This document shows positions 51,301-62,408 of a stretch of DNA of 64,000 nucleotides, one piece after another. The DNA comes from Lanius collurio. Lineage: Eukaryota; Chordata; Aves; Passeriformes; Laniidae. How positions within the stretch are numbered: position 1 is the stretch's first letter; every line of letters begins with the position of its first letter. A program made the position numbers and the translations under genes. The notes below the pieces were generated by a model. The model saw nothing but the letters and a program-made list of their open reading frames with translations. It made no database searches and was not told the DNA's origin. The stretch is taken from positions 20,471,624 to 20,535,623 of the forward strand of contig JACBWW010000004.1 in NCBI GenBank assembly GCA_020086605.1, in the 5' to 3' direction.

Positions 51301-51684
51301 GCAATTCCAAATGGGCAGTTGTTATTATTGCTCAGTACAGAGTTGCTTGTCAGTGGCAACCTTCAAAGATGTGCAGAGGCAGCTTTGCTGTGGGGATCAG
51401 TTGAGGCGCGAGGAGACCATAAATGATTGTTTTATTTAGCTAGCATTCTTCAAGGGAGTTTTTTCCATTCCCAAATTTAGTCAAAGATAAGAAGAAAAAC
51501 TACTGCCTCTTTCTGAAAAAGTGGGACAGCAGTCATTTTAGCACTTCAGGACAGCACTCTGGATCCTCTAACTCTCAGTATTTTTCTGTGCAATTTTTCT
51601 ACTTCTCTTAATACAGTAAGATATAGGTAGCTGTGGCAAGACTCAGACCAGGTGGTGTAGATTGGTGTCCTGGACAGAGTAATT

Positions 51685-52066
51685 GAGAAGGACAAGGTTG
51701 AGGAAGCAGGGTTTGTTTAGCCTAGAGAAAAGGATGCTCAGGGGAGACCTTACAATTTTCTTCAACCACCTGATACAAGGGTGTAGTGAGGTGGAGGTTG
51801 GTCTCTTCTCCCAGGTAACAAGTGACAGGATGAAAGGAAATGGACTCAACTTGTGCCAGGGGAGGTTTATATTGGATGTTAGGAAAAATTTCTCTACTGA
51901 AAAATCAGGCATTGGAATAGGCTGCCCAGGGAAGTCAGTGAAATCGCCATCTCTGGAAGTGTCCAGAAGGCCATGTGGATGTCGCACTTTAAAATGTGGT
52001 GAACAGGGTTGGTAGTTGGACTCAATCCTAGAAGCCTTTTCCAACCTTAATGATTCAATGGTTCTA
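51685..52066 (+). mobile_element. CR1 LINE 3' end
   Basis: The reading frame at 51683-52015 gives RLRKQGLFSLEKRMLRGDLT, QVTSDRMKGNGLNLCQGRFI and LDVRKNFSTE, the conserved end of CR1 ORF2. It is followed by the typical tail agccttttccaaccttaatg and a degenerate terminal repeat (attcaatggttct). It is strongly 5'-truncated, as most CR1 copies are, and no longer functional. Confidence 0.88.
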
Positions 52067-53252
52067 AGGTCTCAGAAGTTACTTGGTACTGCCCCCTTAG
52101 TACCATGCTGTCAGGATGTAGCGTAGCAGTAATGTAGGAAGAAAGTTAGGTTCAGGTCGTGTGGTCACCATGCCAAAGTAATTGAAGGCTTGATGAGATT
52201 ATTACCTGTCAGTGGTTCAGTATAACCTTATTAAAAATGCAGGATTTCGACACAAGTACTAGCCACATTTCACTTGAGTGCAGTAGGAACTAGTGTAATA
52301 TGGGTGAGTCAGTTGCACTTTTTACTACGAAATTACAAAATACTCTGTACTTGGTTATGTGTCAGAGCTGTGCTGTGAAGATTTTTGTAAGGGATATCTG
52401 CTCTGAAATGGGTCTAACCCTTTCTAATTCTAATGTGTTTGATATAATGCATTACAAACTGAAATATAACAAAAAATAATACTTTTATGCGAAAGCAGGT
52501 AGATGATCTGTATAATTTTTAAAACTTTTGTGTGTATTGAATACCTTTTTCTTCCTCTTCTGCAGTAAGCAAAATTTTTACTATAAATTTGTAAGAGGAT
52601 ATCAGGAATATCTATATATTTACTTCTTGGGATAATAACTGGAAATTCAGAAACTAAGCAGAAAAAATGTAGGGTCTTTTGAAATTATGTTTGGGCTATT
52701 ATATATGATGCACTGAAGTTGAGAAAGATCTACTCAGACTGAGATGTAAAGATTAACGATAGAGTTGAAAATTTTATTATTCTTTGGGCTCTGAATTTGA
52801 CTGCAGACAGTATTGAAGCTTAGAATCTATTCAAAATATATAAACAAGCTGATATACTTTTGGTTTAATATTGGTACTCTGCTGCCTTTTGTTTTGTATC
52901 TGAACATTATCTGTTTGGGTCATTCTTCAGCTTATTAGACTAAAGGAATGGAAACGCAGTGGTGTGTGATGAAGTGCAAGTTTGTCTTCCACAGTATTCA
53001 GAAATTCCTAGGGACAGCCTTCATTACTTTAGCTTTCCTGTCTTGATGCTGAAGATGGTCTTGGAAGACCAAGCCACGGTATGACCAGAATAGGAAGCAC
53101 TTTTAACAAACTGAGGTAGCGATGTTAAAATCTTGCCAGTGGATATACTGGATTACAGTTGATCTGTGTTTTGCTAATATGAATAGCTGGGTGGACTTTT
53201 GTCTGTTACATTTCTTTCAGTTTGGTCCAAGTGACTCAACTTGAGACTTCAA

Positions 53253-53300
53253 CTGTGATATGCATGTACTATCATGCAAGATAGTGCATGCATATCACAG
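53253..53300. repeat. Near-perfect 21-bp inverted repeat with 6-base loop
   Basis: The left arm (53253-53273) starts ctgtgatatgcatg and the right arm (53280-53300) ends catgcatatcacag. All 21 positions pair, with one G-U pair if transcribed. The loop is atgcaa (53274-53279). No flanking target duplication is obvious. It lies within intron 3 of BAZ1A. It could fold as a short hairpin RNA or be a foldback relic. Confidence 0.85.
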
Positions 53301-54783
53301 CATTTACCTGTTGGTCTAGTAGATGTGCTGCTGTTTCCAAGTCTCTTGGTTTTTTTGTAAGTCCATTTATTATTAACTATGCTGATAATTTAATCATTAT
53401 AAACTATTTTCCTTGAGAAATTTGCGAATTCTTCTCATCTGAAATGACACTAATGGTGAATATTGTTTTCACTTCATTTGTATTAATTACTGTGTTTATT
53501 AGACATTGGAATGTTACCATTTCTTGTATTTCTCTTTTACAGTTAGCGGGGAAAAACAAGAATTGTAGCAAATATCATTTTCAGCAGCCTTGCAAAGTAC
53601 AGTTCTCAACATCTTATGCATGTTTTTCACAAGGCTAAAGAATAGCAAGTGATGTACTGGTTTATGTTGTCACAGACTCCACCTGAAAGCATTTTGTAAA
53701 TGCTGTAAGGGCTGACAATGATGAAATGCATAGTTTTAAATCTTGTAGTTCATCCACTTGGCTACTTTAACTTTACTTACTGATGAAATAAGATGATGAC
53801 TGAATTCTTCCTGATAAAGCAGTACAACTTATGATTACAAACTGTCACCTCAGGAGAAGTTAGTTCTGTTGTTTAATAGCAAAATGCAACACTATTTAAA
53901 TAAAGTCTTCTTAGTTTAGCTCTGTTCACTAAGTCAGTACATAAATACACTACTCTTTTAAAAGTATGTTGTCTGTGTCAAAACCCCTCTCTTGTAAAAG
54001 AGTGATTATTTTGGTAGCACACCAGACCTGGGTGTTATTCACCTAGGAGGAGGTGTAACAAAACAGTTAATGCTATGTTAAAACTGAAGAAATATTTTCC
54101 ATGAGGAGGGGAAAAAATCTAGTTCTCTGTAGCAATACCTGTGAAAGGGAAGTGCACTTTGGGTAATAAAGCATGTGACCTGGTAAGCATTTCTTTTGAA
54201 GTGTAGATATGTTGTCCTAAGATTTCTGATAGTTTCCGTCGTTTTATGTTGTTGGTAAAGTGTTTGGTTTGGGGTTTTTTCCCTAGTGTTATTTTGGAAA
54301 AATATTTTAGGTGTTTTTTATTTGTTTTGCAACACAATTGGTCAAGGGCTACTATTTTTATTCATTTGATTTATTTCTGTCTTTTGGACTCCTTCCTCAT
54401 CATGTTTTTCTCCTTTTTCTTGTCTTCCTGTAGCCATTGTGAGTTCTGAGAGTACTAAAGAGGCAATTTTCTGAAGTATAGGGATGTTACTTGTCTCTCT
54501 TTCTTCACCCTTCCTTCCCTTCTTATCTCTCATTTCTTTGCTAAGAAAACATTCCTCATTGTTTTTCCTGTTCCTTGCAGGAACTGGTTTTGATGCAGAT
54601 TTAAATATAGTAGCATAAAAGTTGGCATAAGTTAATAAGCTTTGGTCTTTGGTACAGGTGGAAGTTACAAGCTGGGTATTTTCAAGAGGTCCATTGTGTA
54701 GGCATATAAATATATTAAATGTGTACAATATGAGGCTGATGATGTGTGAATGTAAACTTTTTTTTTTTATTTTTTTTTCCTAG

Positions 54784-54885
54784 GGAGAAGAAAGCCATAA
54801 TTGATCCTTCTTTGTTCAAATACAAAGTCCAACCTATTAAAAAACACCTATATGAACCTGTTATTGTTAAAGCATCTCAACTAAG
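54784..54885 (+). CDS. BAZ1A: BAZ1A coding exon 4
   Basis: This exon encodes about residues 179-212: EKKAIIDPSLFKYKVQPIKK followed by HLYEPVIVKASQL. This is the segment between the acidic linker and the conserved RRKHLFSRDRLKLFLKQH block, and it corresponds to human DPLLFKYKVQPTKK. The acceptor ends cctag at 54783 after an exceptionally T-rich tract (about 54757-54780). The donor is ag|gtaaaa at 54886. At 102 bases the exon is a multiple of three, so skipping it would keep the frame. Confidence 0.95.
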
Positions 54886-56797
54886 GTAAAAAATAGTATG
54901 TGGAAGTTAAAATTGTGCTTTTATACACAACTTTTACACACAGCTGTGGGTCGTGTGAGATGTTTTTGATATAAAATGGCATTTTAAAACAATGTTAGAG
55001 CTGTTAATTAAAGCAGTGGAACAAAATACTCTACTACAGGCCTTCTGTAGCAAGGAATCCAAGCTTTGCTAGCATTAACACAGGTACCAACTCCTTGCAA
55101 GTCTCTATTGGCACACAGATGAGGCCTGCTGCTGTTGCCTGCAGAAATAGGATCAGTTACCCAGTGTGCAACAAGCCAATAATTACACACTCAAGGGAGA
55201 CACTGATTTTTATTTCAGAGGTGCACAAGCCGAGGTGATCAGTGGTATTCCATAAATCAAGCACATTTCAGCAAGCAAAAGAATTAGTGTTCATTGGCTA
55301 CAAGTTACATAGTTCTCTTACTAGTTAGTATTCTATTTTCCATTGGTTAATGATTCCGATTAATTGATTAATTATTTCGTCTTACGGTAATTAGTCTGCA
55401 TGCTCAGTCTTTCTCTTTTGAGTCAGTGGATTTCTTGGGTCGGTGGTCCTGAGTTGGTGGCTGCAGATCTGCCCCTGCTGAATTAGCTTTTACCCACTTG
55501 GAGCTGATTCAGCCCAATTGCTCAGTTGTGTTTCCTTATCATGGGAGTTCTGCTAGATGTCTTCGTGACCCCTAAATTCTGCATTCTTTGGGCCCACTGT
55601 TGGTGGGCATTCTTCTTCCTAGGCTTTGTTAACCTCCCCCTAGGTCTGAGACCACTGAAACGTGTCCAGCCCTAAACCTTAACAAAGCATTTCTACCAAC
55701 AAATAATTTATTCTTCTAACACCTGGACATCACTTATAGTAGCTAACAACCAAGTTCTGTTTCACACGTTAAATTTCCCTTTTTGTTGATTAAACTTGAA
55801 GGTATACAAAGATCAAACATCAAGGAACATTCTTTCTTAAGAAAATTTTTATATATTCCACATTTTGCAGCACTGTGACTTCTGATACCTTGGCTACTGT
55901 TGTGATTGATGGAATAGGTGGAAAAAGGTTTGAAGATAATAATAACAATGAACTATTGGCATTGTGGGCCCTCTGATAGCATTGCTGGTTTGAAATACTG
56001 GAGCAGATACTGGCTGTCAGATTTTTTTAAAATAGAAAGATCTAGAGGTTTTGCTTCTTAAGTAACAAATTTGTCTCAAATTTAGCTAAAATACATTTTT
56101 AGAGTAGATTATGCATCAAAACTTTCTATTAACTGGATGCTGTAAACAAACTCCAGTTTGTGTGATTACAAGTCATTTAGTTCCAGCACAAATCTGAATT
56201 TGTTTTTTCATTAACTACTCCTGTATAGTGAAGTTTTTTTCCTTCCCATGAAGTAATGCAGCTTCCCTGGAATGCCGGGAGCCAGTAGAGTGCACACTCT
56301 CCGTGCACACTCTCCTGTAGAAAGGAGTGGCATAGCTTGACTGAGAAGTGTCTGGATTTGCCTTGTCACTACTTGGCTTGCCTCCCTGCTTGAGAGATGT
56401 GAATGCTGCTTTCTGGCTGTCCCTGTTTGCTTGTTTGTCCTCCAGCCCTTCTGAAACAGTCAGGCTTGAGTTTTATGTAGGAACTTTAAGAAGTATTTGG
56501 AGGATGAGTTTCTATGTGTTTATGAAAGAGGACATAACAGAATCTTCAAAATAAAAATTGCAGATGCATAAACCAACTGTTCAAGTACTACTTGAGTTCT
56601 GTTTTATTCATAAAGAAAATTTTAGTTCAGTTGGGGTTTCAAAGAATGTTTATTACAATAGTGAGAGTGTTACTTAAGAAAGTAAGAAAAAGATCAATCA
56701 TATGGCCTATCACATATATTCTTGCTGTATTTTTGGCTCTACTTAGACAGTAATTAAAGATGTTAGTTGATAATACTACCTTTCTTTCCTAATACAG
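54886..56797 (+). other. BAZ1A: BAZ1A intron 4
   Basis: This 1.9-kb intron is largely occupied by an antisense LTR-like element (about 55,165-55,862, perhaps from 55,017). A 13-base unit (gtgcacactctcc) is perfectly duplicated in tandem at 56290-56315. The remainder is unremarkable. Confidence 0.85.
55165..55862 (-). mobile_element. Endogenous retrovirus LTR, antisense in BAZ1A intron 4
   Basis: Read on the minus strand, the block starts tgtggaatatata and ends ttgttgcaca, so the ends are TGTGgAA and TTgCACA, the short inverted ends expected of an LTR. Inside are two CCAAT boxes (aaccaatgg at about 55343-55351 and agccaatgaac at about 55293-55303) and a polyadenylation signal (gaaataaaaatc, about 55,208-55,219) near the 3' end. 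No clear target duplication is seen. Sequence to 55,017 may be internal remnant or host DNA. No retroviral coding region is present, so it is a solo or broken LTR. The family is not assigned. Confidence 0.6.
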
Positions 56798-56885
56798 CCG
56801 AAGGAAACATCTCTTTTCTCGTGATAGACTTAAACTTTTTCTGAAACAACACTGTGAACCACATGATGGAGTAATTAAAGCTAAG
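56798..56885 (+). CDS. BAZ1A: BAZ1A coding exon 5
   Basis: This exon encodes about residues 213-242, with the conserved block RRKHLFSRDRLKLFLKQHCE and the tail PHDGVIKAK. The acceptor is tcctaatacag at 56797 and the donor is aag|gtaagc at 56886, giving a phase-0 junction. The basic and aromatic residues of the block are nearly identical to the mammalian protein as remembered. No domain is formally named for it, but its conservation suggests it belongs to the extended N-terminal DNA-contacting region (inference). Confidence 0.96.
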
Positions 56886-58652
56886 GTAAGCAAGAAGAAA
56901 TAATTTATGGGATAGAATATTGACAGTGTTTAGTATTTTTTCTCTACAGCTGCTTAGAGTTCCTTTTTAAAACTACATCAAATTTAGCTTTTTGTAAGTA
57001 TAATACACTTTTCCAAAACAAAAGGTGAATACTTCAACTTTTTGTTCAAAACCAGGTTCTTAACTTGTGTTTGTAAACAAGATAGTTATTTTTCTGTACA
57101 TGAAGCATAATTCTTAATTTCTTCGTTAGCTACTAGTTTAAAAAAGTCCCCAAAATAAAAAAGAGGAGTTACCTAGAAAAAATTTATTTGTTAAAACATA
57201 ATATACTTTTGCTTAGTCTAGCACATGAATTGTTTTCATTCTTCAAAGTATGCAGCTGGTTTTCTAAGTCAAATGAAAACTAGCTTTTCTGTTTTGGTGC
57301 AATAAGCCAATATTATTCTGTTCTAATGCTTTTAACTGAAAAATGCTTTAGGATGGAATGTATTCAGTCTCCAGATCTTCAGTGAGACAAGTACCAGGAT
57401 TTAGGTGGCTGGAATGGGTTTTTTATAAGGCTTAGGATGTTGAATATATATGTTTTTATAATCTTGGGTATGTGGTGACACTTTGTACAACTCAGACTAA
57501 AGTTCACATCTTAGTGGGCACCAGATGACTGAGATTTTGAGCAGCTTTTCCCACAAGGCAGCAATTTCCCTTGCCTTGCTTGCTGTGCCACAAGGCACCG
57601 TGGACTCTTTCACTCTGTGTTGCAGCCTTGACCCTGTGTTGCAGCCTTGAACCTTTGCTGTCTTCTTGTTTTCAGAAGGTAGTAGGATTTTTTATTATGT
57701 CTGGTATTTTCTTATACAGCCATGTAAATAAATGCTCATTCTGCACAGGAAGGCTCGGAGAGATTAGAGTTTTGCCTCTGAAAGTTGTGGAAAATAACAG
57801 AGGCAATGAATTTCTAAATAACTTTGTAACTCCTAGAGTCTGTCTCTTCTAAAGAAATGGAACTAGAAGAAAATAGAGCTGAAAGGGATAAACCACCCCA
57901 TTCCTTAAGCTTGTTAGTGGTCATGTTGACCCAGCTCACTGTACCACATTAAGGACTGCTTATCTTTCTGGAGCCTCAGAAAAATTGTTATTTTCTGTAT
58001 GTGTGTATTTGTCATTTTGTCTTTATTTGGGCTTTCTGTGGAGTGTCTTCTTGTCCTTGTGCTGACTGCCTTACCTTTCAGTTATGTGAACTTGTCCTAT
58101 TTGGAATGTCTCCTTTGTATCCTCATCTGTATTGCCCAATAAGGGCAGATTTCTTGAAGTCATCAGGTTGACAAAGTAGACTTGAAAAGAAACTTTGACA
58201 ATTTGGAATAATCTTCCTCCAGAAATAAGTACCTATGTAATAGAGAATTATGTAATTCTTCAGTAAGTTAAGTTTCTGCTTTTATCTGTCAAAATTTATT
58301 CTTGACAAACTTCAGTAACTTGCTAGGAAGACACTGTCAAGCTGTGTTTGCTAAAAGGCATGTAAAGAAATAACATCTTAGCACATGAAGCCAAATTCTA
58401 GTTTCAGATGTGTGCTGCATACATTTTTATAATTATCCACTTGGTAGATTAACACTTCATTTAACACTACTTCAGAGCTTTATTTCTTATCTCGTATTCT
58501 CTTATCTTTATTTCTTATCCTCAGTTAAGCAGTTACAGGTATATGGTTACTTTTATTGTCTTCTTTTGTGAATAATGATTGTTTAATTAGCTTATATTTA
58601 TAGAGAGGTAAGAATTTCATAATTAGTATCTATTTTCGTTTTTCTTACTAAG
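56886..58652 (+). other. BAZ1A: BAZ1A intron 5
   Basis: This 1.8-kb intron holds a 19-base imperfect tandem duplication (ctgtgttgcagccttgacc) at 57615-57653. A 93-codon frame at 57571-57852 has no family resemblance. No repeat family was recognised. Confidence 0.85.
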
Positions 58653-58787
58653 GCAACATCAATTGAAAAATATAATCTAGCAGAACAAAACTTCTCCTAT
58701 TTCTTTCCTGATGAACCACCCACATTTATCTTCAGTCCTGCAAGCAGACGGCGAGGGCGACCTCCAAAGAGGGCATCTGCAAGTCTT
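58653..58787 (+). CDS. BAZ1A: BAZ1A coding exon 6 (AT-hook-like motif)
   Basis: This exon encodes residues 243-287. It carries the conserved SYFFPDEPPTFIFSPASRRR segment and then GRPPKR, which together give RRRGRPPKR at 274-282. This is a Gly-Arg-Pro core flanked by basic residues, resembling an AT-hook or a basic nuclear localisation signal. The acceptor is ttcttactaag at 58652 and the donor is ctt|gtaagt at 58788. Both junctions are phase 0 and the length is 135 bases, so the exon could be skipped in frame, which would remove the basic motif. Confidence 0.96.
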
Positions 58788-59297
58788 GTAAGTAATAACT
58801 TCAGCATACACATCAGCATAGTCTATTTAGTCTTCAATTTGCTTGAATTTTCAGATCATTTGAAACGCAAGGTTGACTTTGTGCTTTTTTGAGAGCAATT
58901 GGGATACATTCCACAATTGCTCTTAAAGTAATTGCTTTATAGTTAAGCTGGTAAAAGGGATCATACTTGATATGTTATCTTCTTTATTTTATCATTATTT
59001 CTGGGATCCCATCAAGAAACTAGTTTTTCGGTGTACTGTAATGACACACAGGGTATTTGTCAGTTGTGGGATGAATAAATAATTTGCTAAAAAGCTTTAA
59101 TTTGAGCTCTTAGATGCAATTATGTCACTTGCCCTCGGATTCAGGCATGTCACTTGCCTGTATTTAAACACTGAGAATCTTAGGTACTGTACTACTTCAT
59201 TGTGTTCTAGAAAAATTGGGAATATCTTTTGCTGATTATTTCTCTTTAGTTATTATGTTCTTTTTTTTTTCCTCTCCATCTCCAAATTCTCTACCAG
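58788..59297 (+). other. BAZ1A: BAZ1A intron 6
   Basis: This short 510-base intron contains an inverted repeat at 58889-58926 (arms ttgagagcaattg and caattgctcttaa, 12-base loop) and no recognisable mobile element. Confidence 0.85.
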
Positions 59298-59397
59298 GAG
59301 GACAACATTACAGCTAAAAACACCCCAGGAAACAAAAGTAAAGTATCAAGGGAAAGGGCAAAGTTCCAGAAGCAAAAAGATGATGTGCAGGCCATAG
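59298..59397 (+). CDS. BAZ1A: BAZ1A coding exon 7
   Basis: This exon encodes about residues 288-320: EDNITAKNTPGNKSKVSRER, then AKFQKQKDDVQAI and one base of the next codon. It is a hydrophilic, lysine-rich linker that begins the charged region. Apart from the opening EDN, it is the least similar exon in the window to the mammalian sequence I recall. The acceptor is tctctaccag at 59297 and the donor is g|gtaagttg at 59398. The short 510-base intron before it contains no recognisable repeat. Confidence 0.92.
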
Positions 59398-61359
59398 GTA
59401 AGTTGAAGTTCAGTCATATGACCAGTAGAACCAGTTTTTGCAGGTTTGAGGGCAGGCCATAATTAGAGTATTTTTGGTGTTGTATCTTTCAAAGGGAAAA
59501 TGTAATAGCAGTGTACTGCCACACCACTATGGCCAAGTGCTCCTTTCAGTGTTTAGGGTGGTTGTTTCCTGATTTTTAGTTGACTTAGCTGGGGAAATAG
59601 TAGGAAGCTTGTGGTCCAACTGTGTTGATTTCTCTCTCAGATAAATAAATAGCTAAATAATTTTTGTAGAAGCTTGGATGGTGAAGTCATGTGTAAATAT
59701 TGCAAGCTGAAAGTATATCAGTGCTTGAATGTGTAACTCAAATAAATTTTTCCATTTCCCTCATACAACAATCTCAAAATTTAAAAGAACTGAAATACAT
59801 TCTGAATTTTTCTCATGTAAAAGAGCACAAATCACTTCAGGGATTTTTGGTTTGGACTGATTGAATTCTTTTGGCTTAGTTTTGGCCTGTTTCTGATAAA
59901 TTTAAATTTGATTTCAAATGAAGTAAGGGGACCCATATACCTTTTGTTTAACTAGATAAAATGATATGCCTTCTTGAGGAGACAAAGCTCAAGACAAGGA
60001 GATATTCTTCTGGATTGTAAGCACTCACGTCCTTCCTAATGAAAGGCTTTCATCTGTGAAAGTATTTTAGTGAGCTTCTGGTTCCAAACTCTCATTTATT
60101 TTAACACAGAATGTTTTAAGATGGCAAGGACATTTAGAAATTATCTAGTCCAACATCTGCTTAAATAACGGCAACGTTTTCTGATGCTGCTTTAGGCCTT
60201 TCCTTTATAGGAGACAGGGACATGAGAATTTAATGTTTTCTGTTAAATTTGACTGTTCATGTGGTGGGAATGACAGCATAGAACGAGGTAACAGCTGATC
60301 AGAATCAAAGCTGCTTCCTCTCTTGTGTGGACAGAAACTACAGCTTCTAGAAGGCTAGTTAAGACACATTTTCACAATGTGAAAAGGTAGCAAAATACCA
60401 AGTACTGTGAAAAATTAACCTTCTTGGTATGTTGAAGACCCTGGGGATCAGCTTCACTGCATTTGTTTGCTGGGTAGAGACATTACTGGTATGTGCAGTA
60501 GCTATCTGTAGAAGGAACCTAGCCCATTTTCAGAATATTATAGGAAAATACAATAAAAATCTTTCTTTTTAGTACTATCCACTTGGTAAAAGTAAGGATC
60601 TTTTTTTCTTCATTCACTTATGATTCTAGCTTTCCTGTTTATTCAGTTAAAACAGTAAGACCCCCTTCTATTTGTTAGCCTGTGTGTGGGCTGACAGGCA
60701 TTGTCTGTCCACAGAAAGTGGAAATTTGTATCCTGTTGTTCTTCTGCAGATGACTGCAAAGAAATCTGCATCTCTTCAGGCAGTAGCATTTATTATCATT
60801 TAAAGTTCAGCTTAAACTGTGTAACTGAAGTAAAATCTAAACAAAACACAGAAATACTATATAGGTTTCAAGTGTATTGACTGCAGTAATTCAGTAATAA
60901 CTAAATATTTAAAGATCACTTGTTTAAATATTTTTACTATAACAGATACTTCACGGTTTTGTGCCACACCTGGTTGTGACATGCTTTTATTAACCAGTCA
61001 TTTCTAGATATGTTGCTGTAATTATACATTGGAATCAGTTCTCATCTTTATATGTCAATTGATGGAAACCAGTAAACAAGTAATAACCTTCTGTATACTT
61101 ATAAAAGCAGATATATTTAACTTTATTACCATGTTGACAACCTCATAAAACATGTCTAATTCTTAGGCTTGAAACTGTAAAGAACTTTCTGGAAAGAACT
61201 TTCAAGTATTTGAATTTCTGGTTGGTGTAGAAATAATTCAGTCTTCATAAAAATATCTTTTTCACATGGTAATTATAAAAAGATCAGTCTGTTTATCAGT
61301 TAAAACTAGTATTTTACAAAAGAAAAAATAACTTAGGTTTGTTTTTTTTTCCTTTATAG
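59398..61359 (+). other. BAZ1A: BAZ1A intron 7
   Basis: This 2-kb AT-rich intron carries one short CR1 3'-end relic at about 60,108-60,172. Nothing else was recognised. Confidence 0.85.
60108..60172 (-). mobile_element. Small CR1 LINE 3'-end fragment
   Basis: The run cacagaatgttttaagatgg followed by acatttagaaattatctagt and ccaacatc matches the reverse complement of the CR1 terminus (CACAGAATGGTTTAGGTTGG-type, then ATCATCTAGTTCCAAC). It is a short, diverged relic. Confidence 0.6.
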
Positions 61360-61526
61360 CTTTTGAAAAAGCTAAACTAAAACAAGAGAAGGCAATTGCT
61401 ATAGAAGCTAGGAAAAAGGAGAAAGAAGATAAGGAAAAGAAGAGAGAGGAATTAAAGAAAATTGTGGAAGAAGAAAGGATGAAGAAGAAAGAAGAGAAAG
61501 AGAGACTCAAAATAGAAAAGGAAAAA
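61360..61526 (+). CDS. BAZ1A: BAZ1A coding exon 8 (charged helical region)
   Basis: This exon encodes about residues 321-376, starting AFEKAKLKQEKAIAIEARKK and running through alternating Lys, Glu and Arg (KEKEDKEKKREELKKIVEEE, then RMKKKEEKERLKIEKEK). The pattern of opposite charges spaced three to four residues apart fits a long stable helix or coiled coil. In the family this stretch lies just before the DDT domain. The acceptor is cctttatag at 61359 and the donor is aaa|gtaagg at 61527. Confidence 0.96.
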
Positions 61527-62312
61527 GTAAGGCATTTGAAGTATATGTGTTTCATATAGAAACAATATAATGGCTTTCTAATTTCCTTATTTCTTAGTCA
61601 CTGCTTCAATGTATTTTCCATTAATCATTTTCAATTCCTGGAAGTGCACTTTAAAAGAATAGGCAATTACAAGATTTGATTATGGGGTTGTATTTCTGGA
61701 TTACATTCTCTATAATTTTAGTTTACCAAAAATTCATTTTGAATTTGAACTTATTTCTGAAGTAATATGTTGGGTTTGGGTTTTTTTGCTAATAATGCAT
61801 AAAACTATTTGATTTGATGGTTGTCTTCTTTTTGAAGAATCTCTACTGCGTCAGACTGACAGCATATCTAATGGTTGTGGGTTTTGTGTGGATTCTCTTT
61901 GGATGTAAATTGCTAAATAACTTTTTGTCAATTGAGTATGAAGAAATTACATATTCTACTATATTTTTCCACAGTCACATTCACTATCTTATTTTGATGG
62001 TCTTTTTTGAGGTAACTTCCATAAATGCCATGTAATTTTTGATATCTTTTGTTCAGCCGCTTCCATTAAAAAGAAAACAGAACACAAAACACCCCCCAAC
62101 AAAAGCAACAACTAGTCCAACAAAGTATCACCACATTTAAATATTTTTGCCAGTATCATTTTATACAAAATAAAAATTAATAGATTACTCCATTCTAATT
62201 AAATGTAATGTTTTACTTTTCAGTGTGATTGAATAGTAAGTGATGCAGTTTTAGAAAATTGCAGTGGGGCCATGTAATGATATTTTATACACAATTGTGA
62301 CTTTTTTTTCAG
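61527..62312 (+). other. BAZ1A: BAZ1A intron 8
   Basis: This 786-base AT-rich intron has an A/C-rich stretch at about 62,070-62,112. No repeat family or gene was recognised. Confidence 0.85.
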
Positions 62313-62408
62313 GAAAGAGAGAAGCTGCGTGAGGAAAAAAGAAGATATGTGGAATACCTGAAGCAGTGGAGTAAGCCTAGAGAAGATATGGAGTGTGATG
62401 ACCTTAAG
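62313..62408 (+). CDS. BAZ1A: BAZ1A coding exon 9 (end of helix, lead-in to DDT domain)
   Basis: This exon encodes residues 377-408: EREKLREEKRRYVEYLKQWS followed by KPREDMECDDLK. It completes the charged helix and reaches the conserved sequence that precedes the DDT domain, the module that docks ISWI-type ATPases (family knowledge). The acceptor is cttttttttcag at 62312 and the donor is aag|gtatga at 62409, phase 0 on both sides. The next exon should begin with a Leu-Pro-rich segment but is not in the window; its intron runs to the right edge. Confidence 0.96.

Larger units (their letters stand above)
48371..54783 (+). other. BAZ1A: BAZ1A intron 3
   Basis: This 6.4-kb intron begins with a weak donor (gtacat) and ends with a very T-rich acceptor. 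It contains a CR1 3' end (51,685-52,066) and a near-perfect hairpin (53,253-53,300). The rest shows no gene or recognised repeat. Confidence 0.85.

Noticed and set aside
61262..61555. 97-codon minus-strand frame over BAZ1A exon 8
   Set aside because: It is the Ser/Phe/Leu-rich shadow of the Lys/Glu-rich exon on the plus strand.
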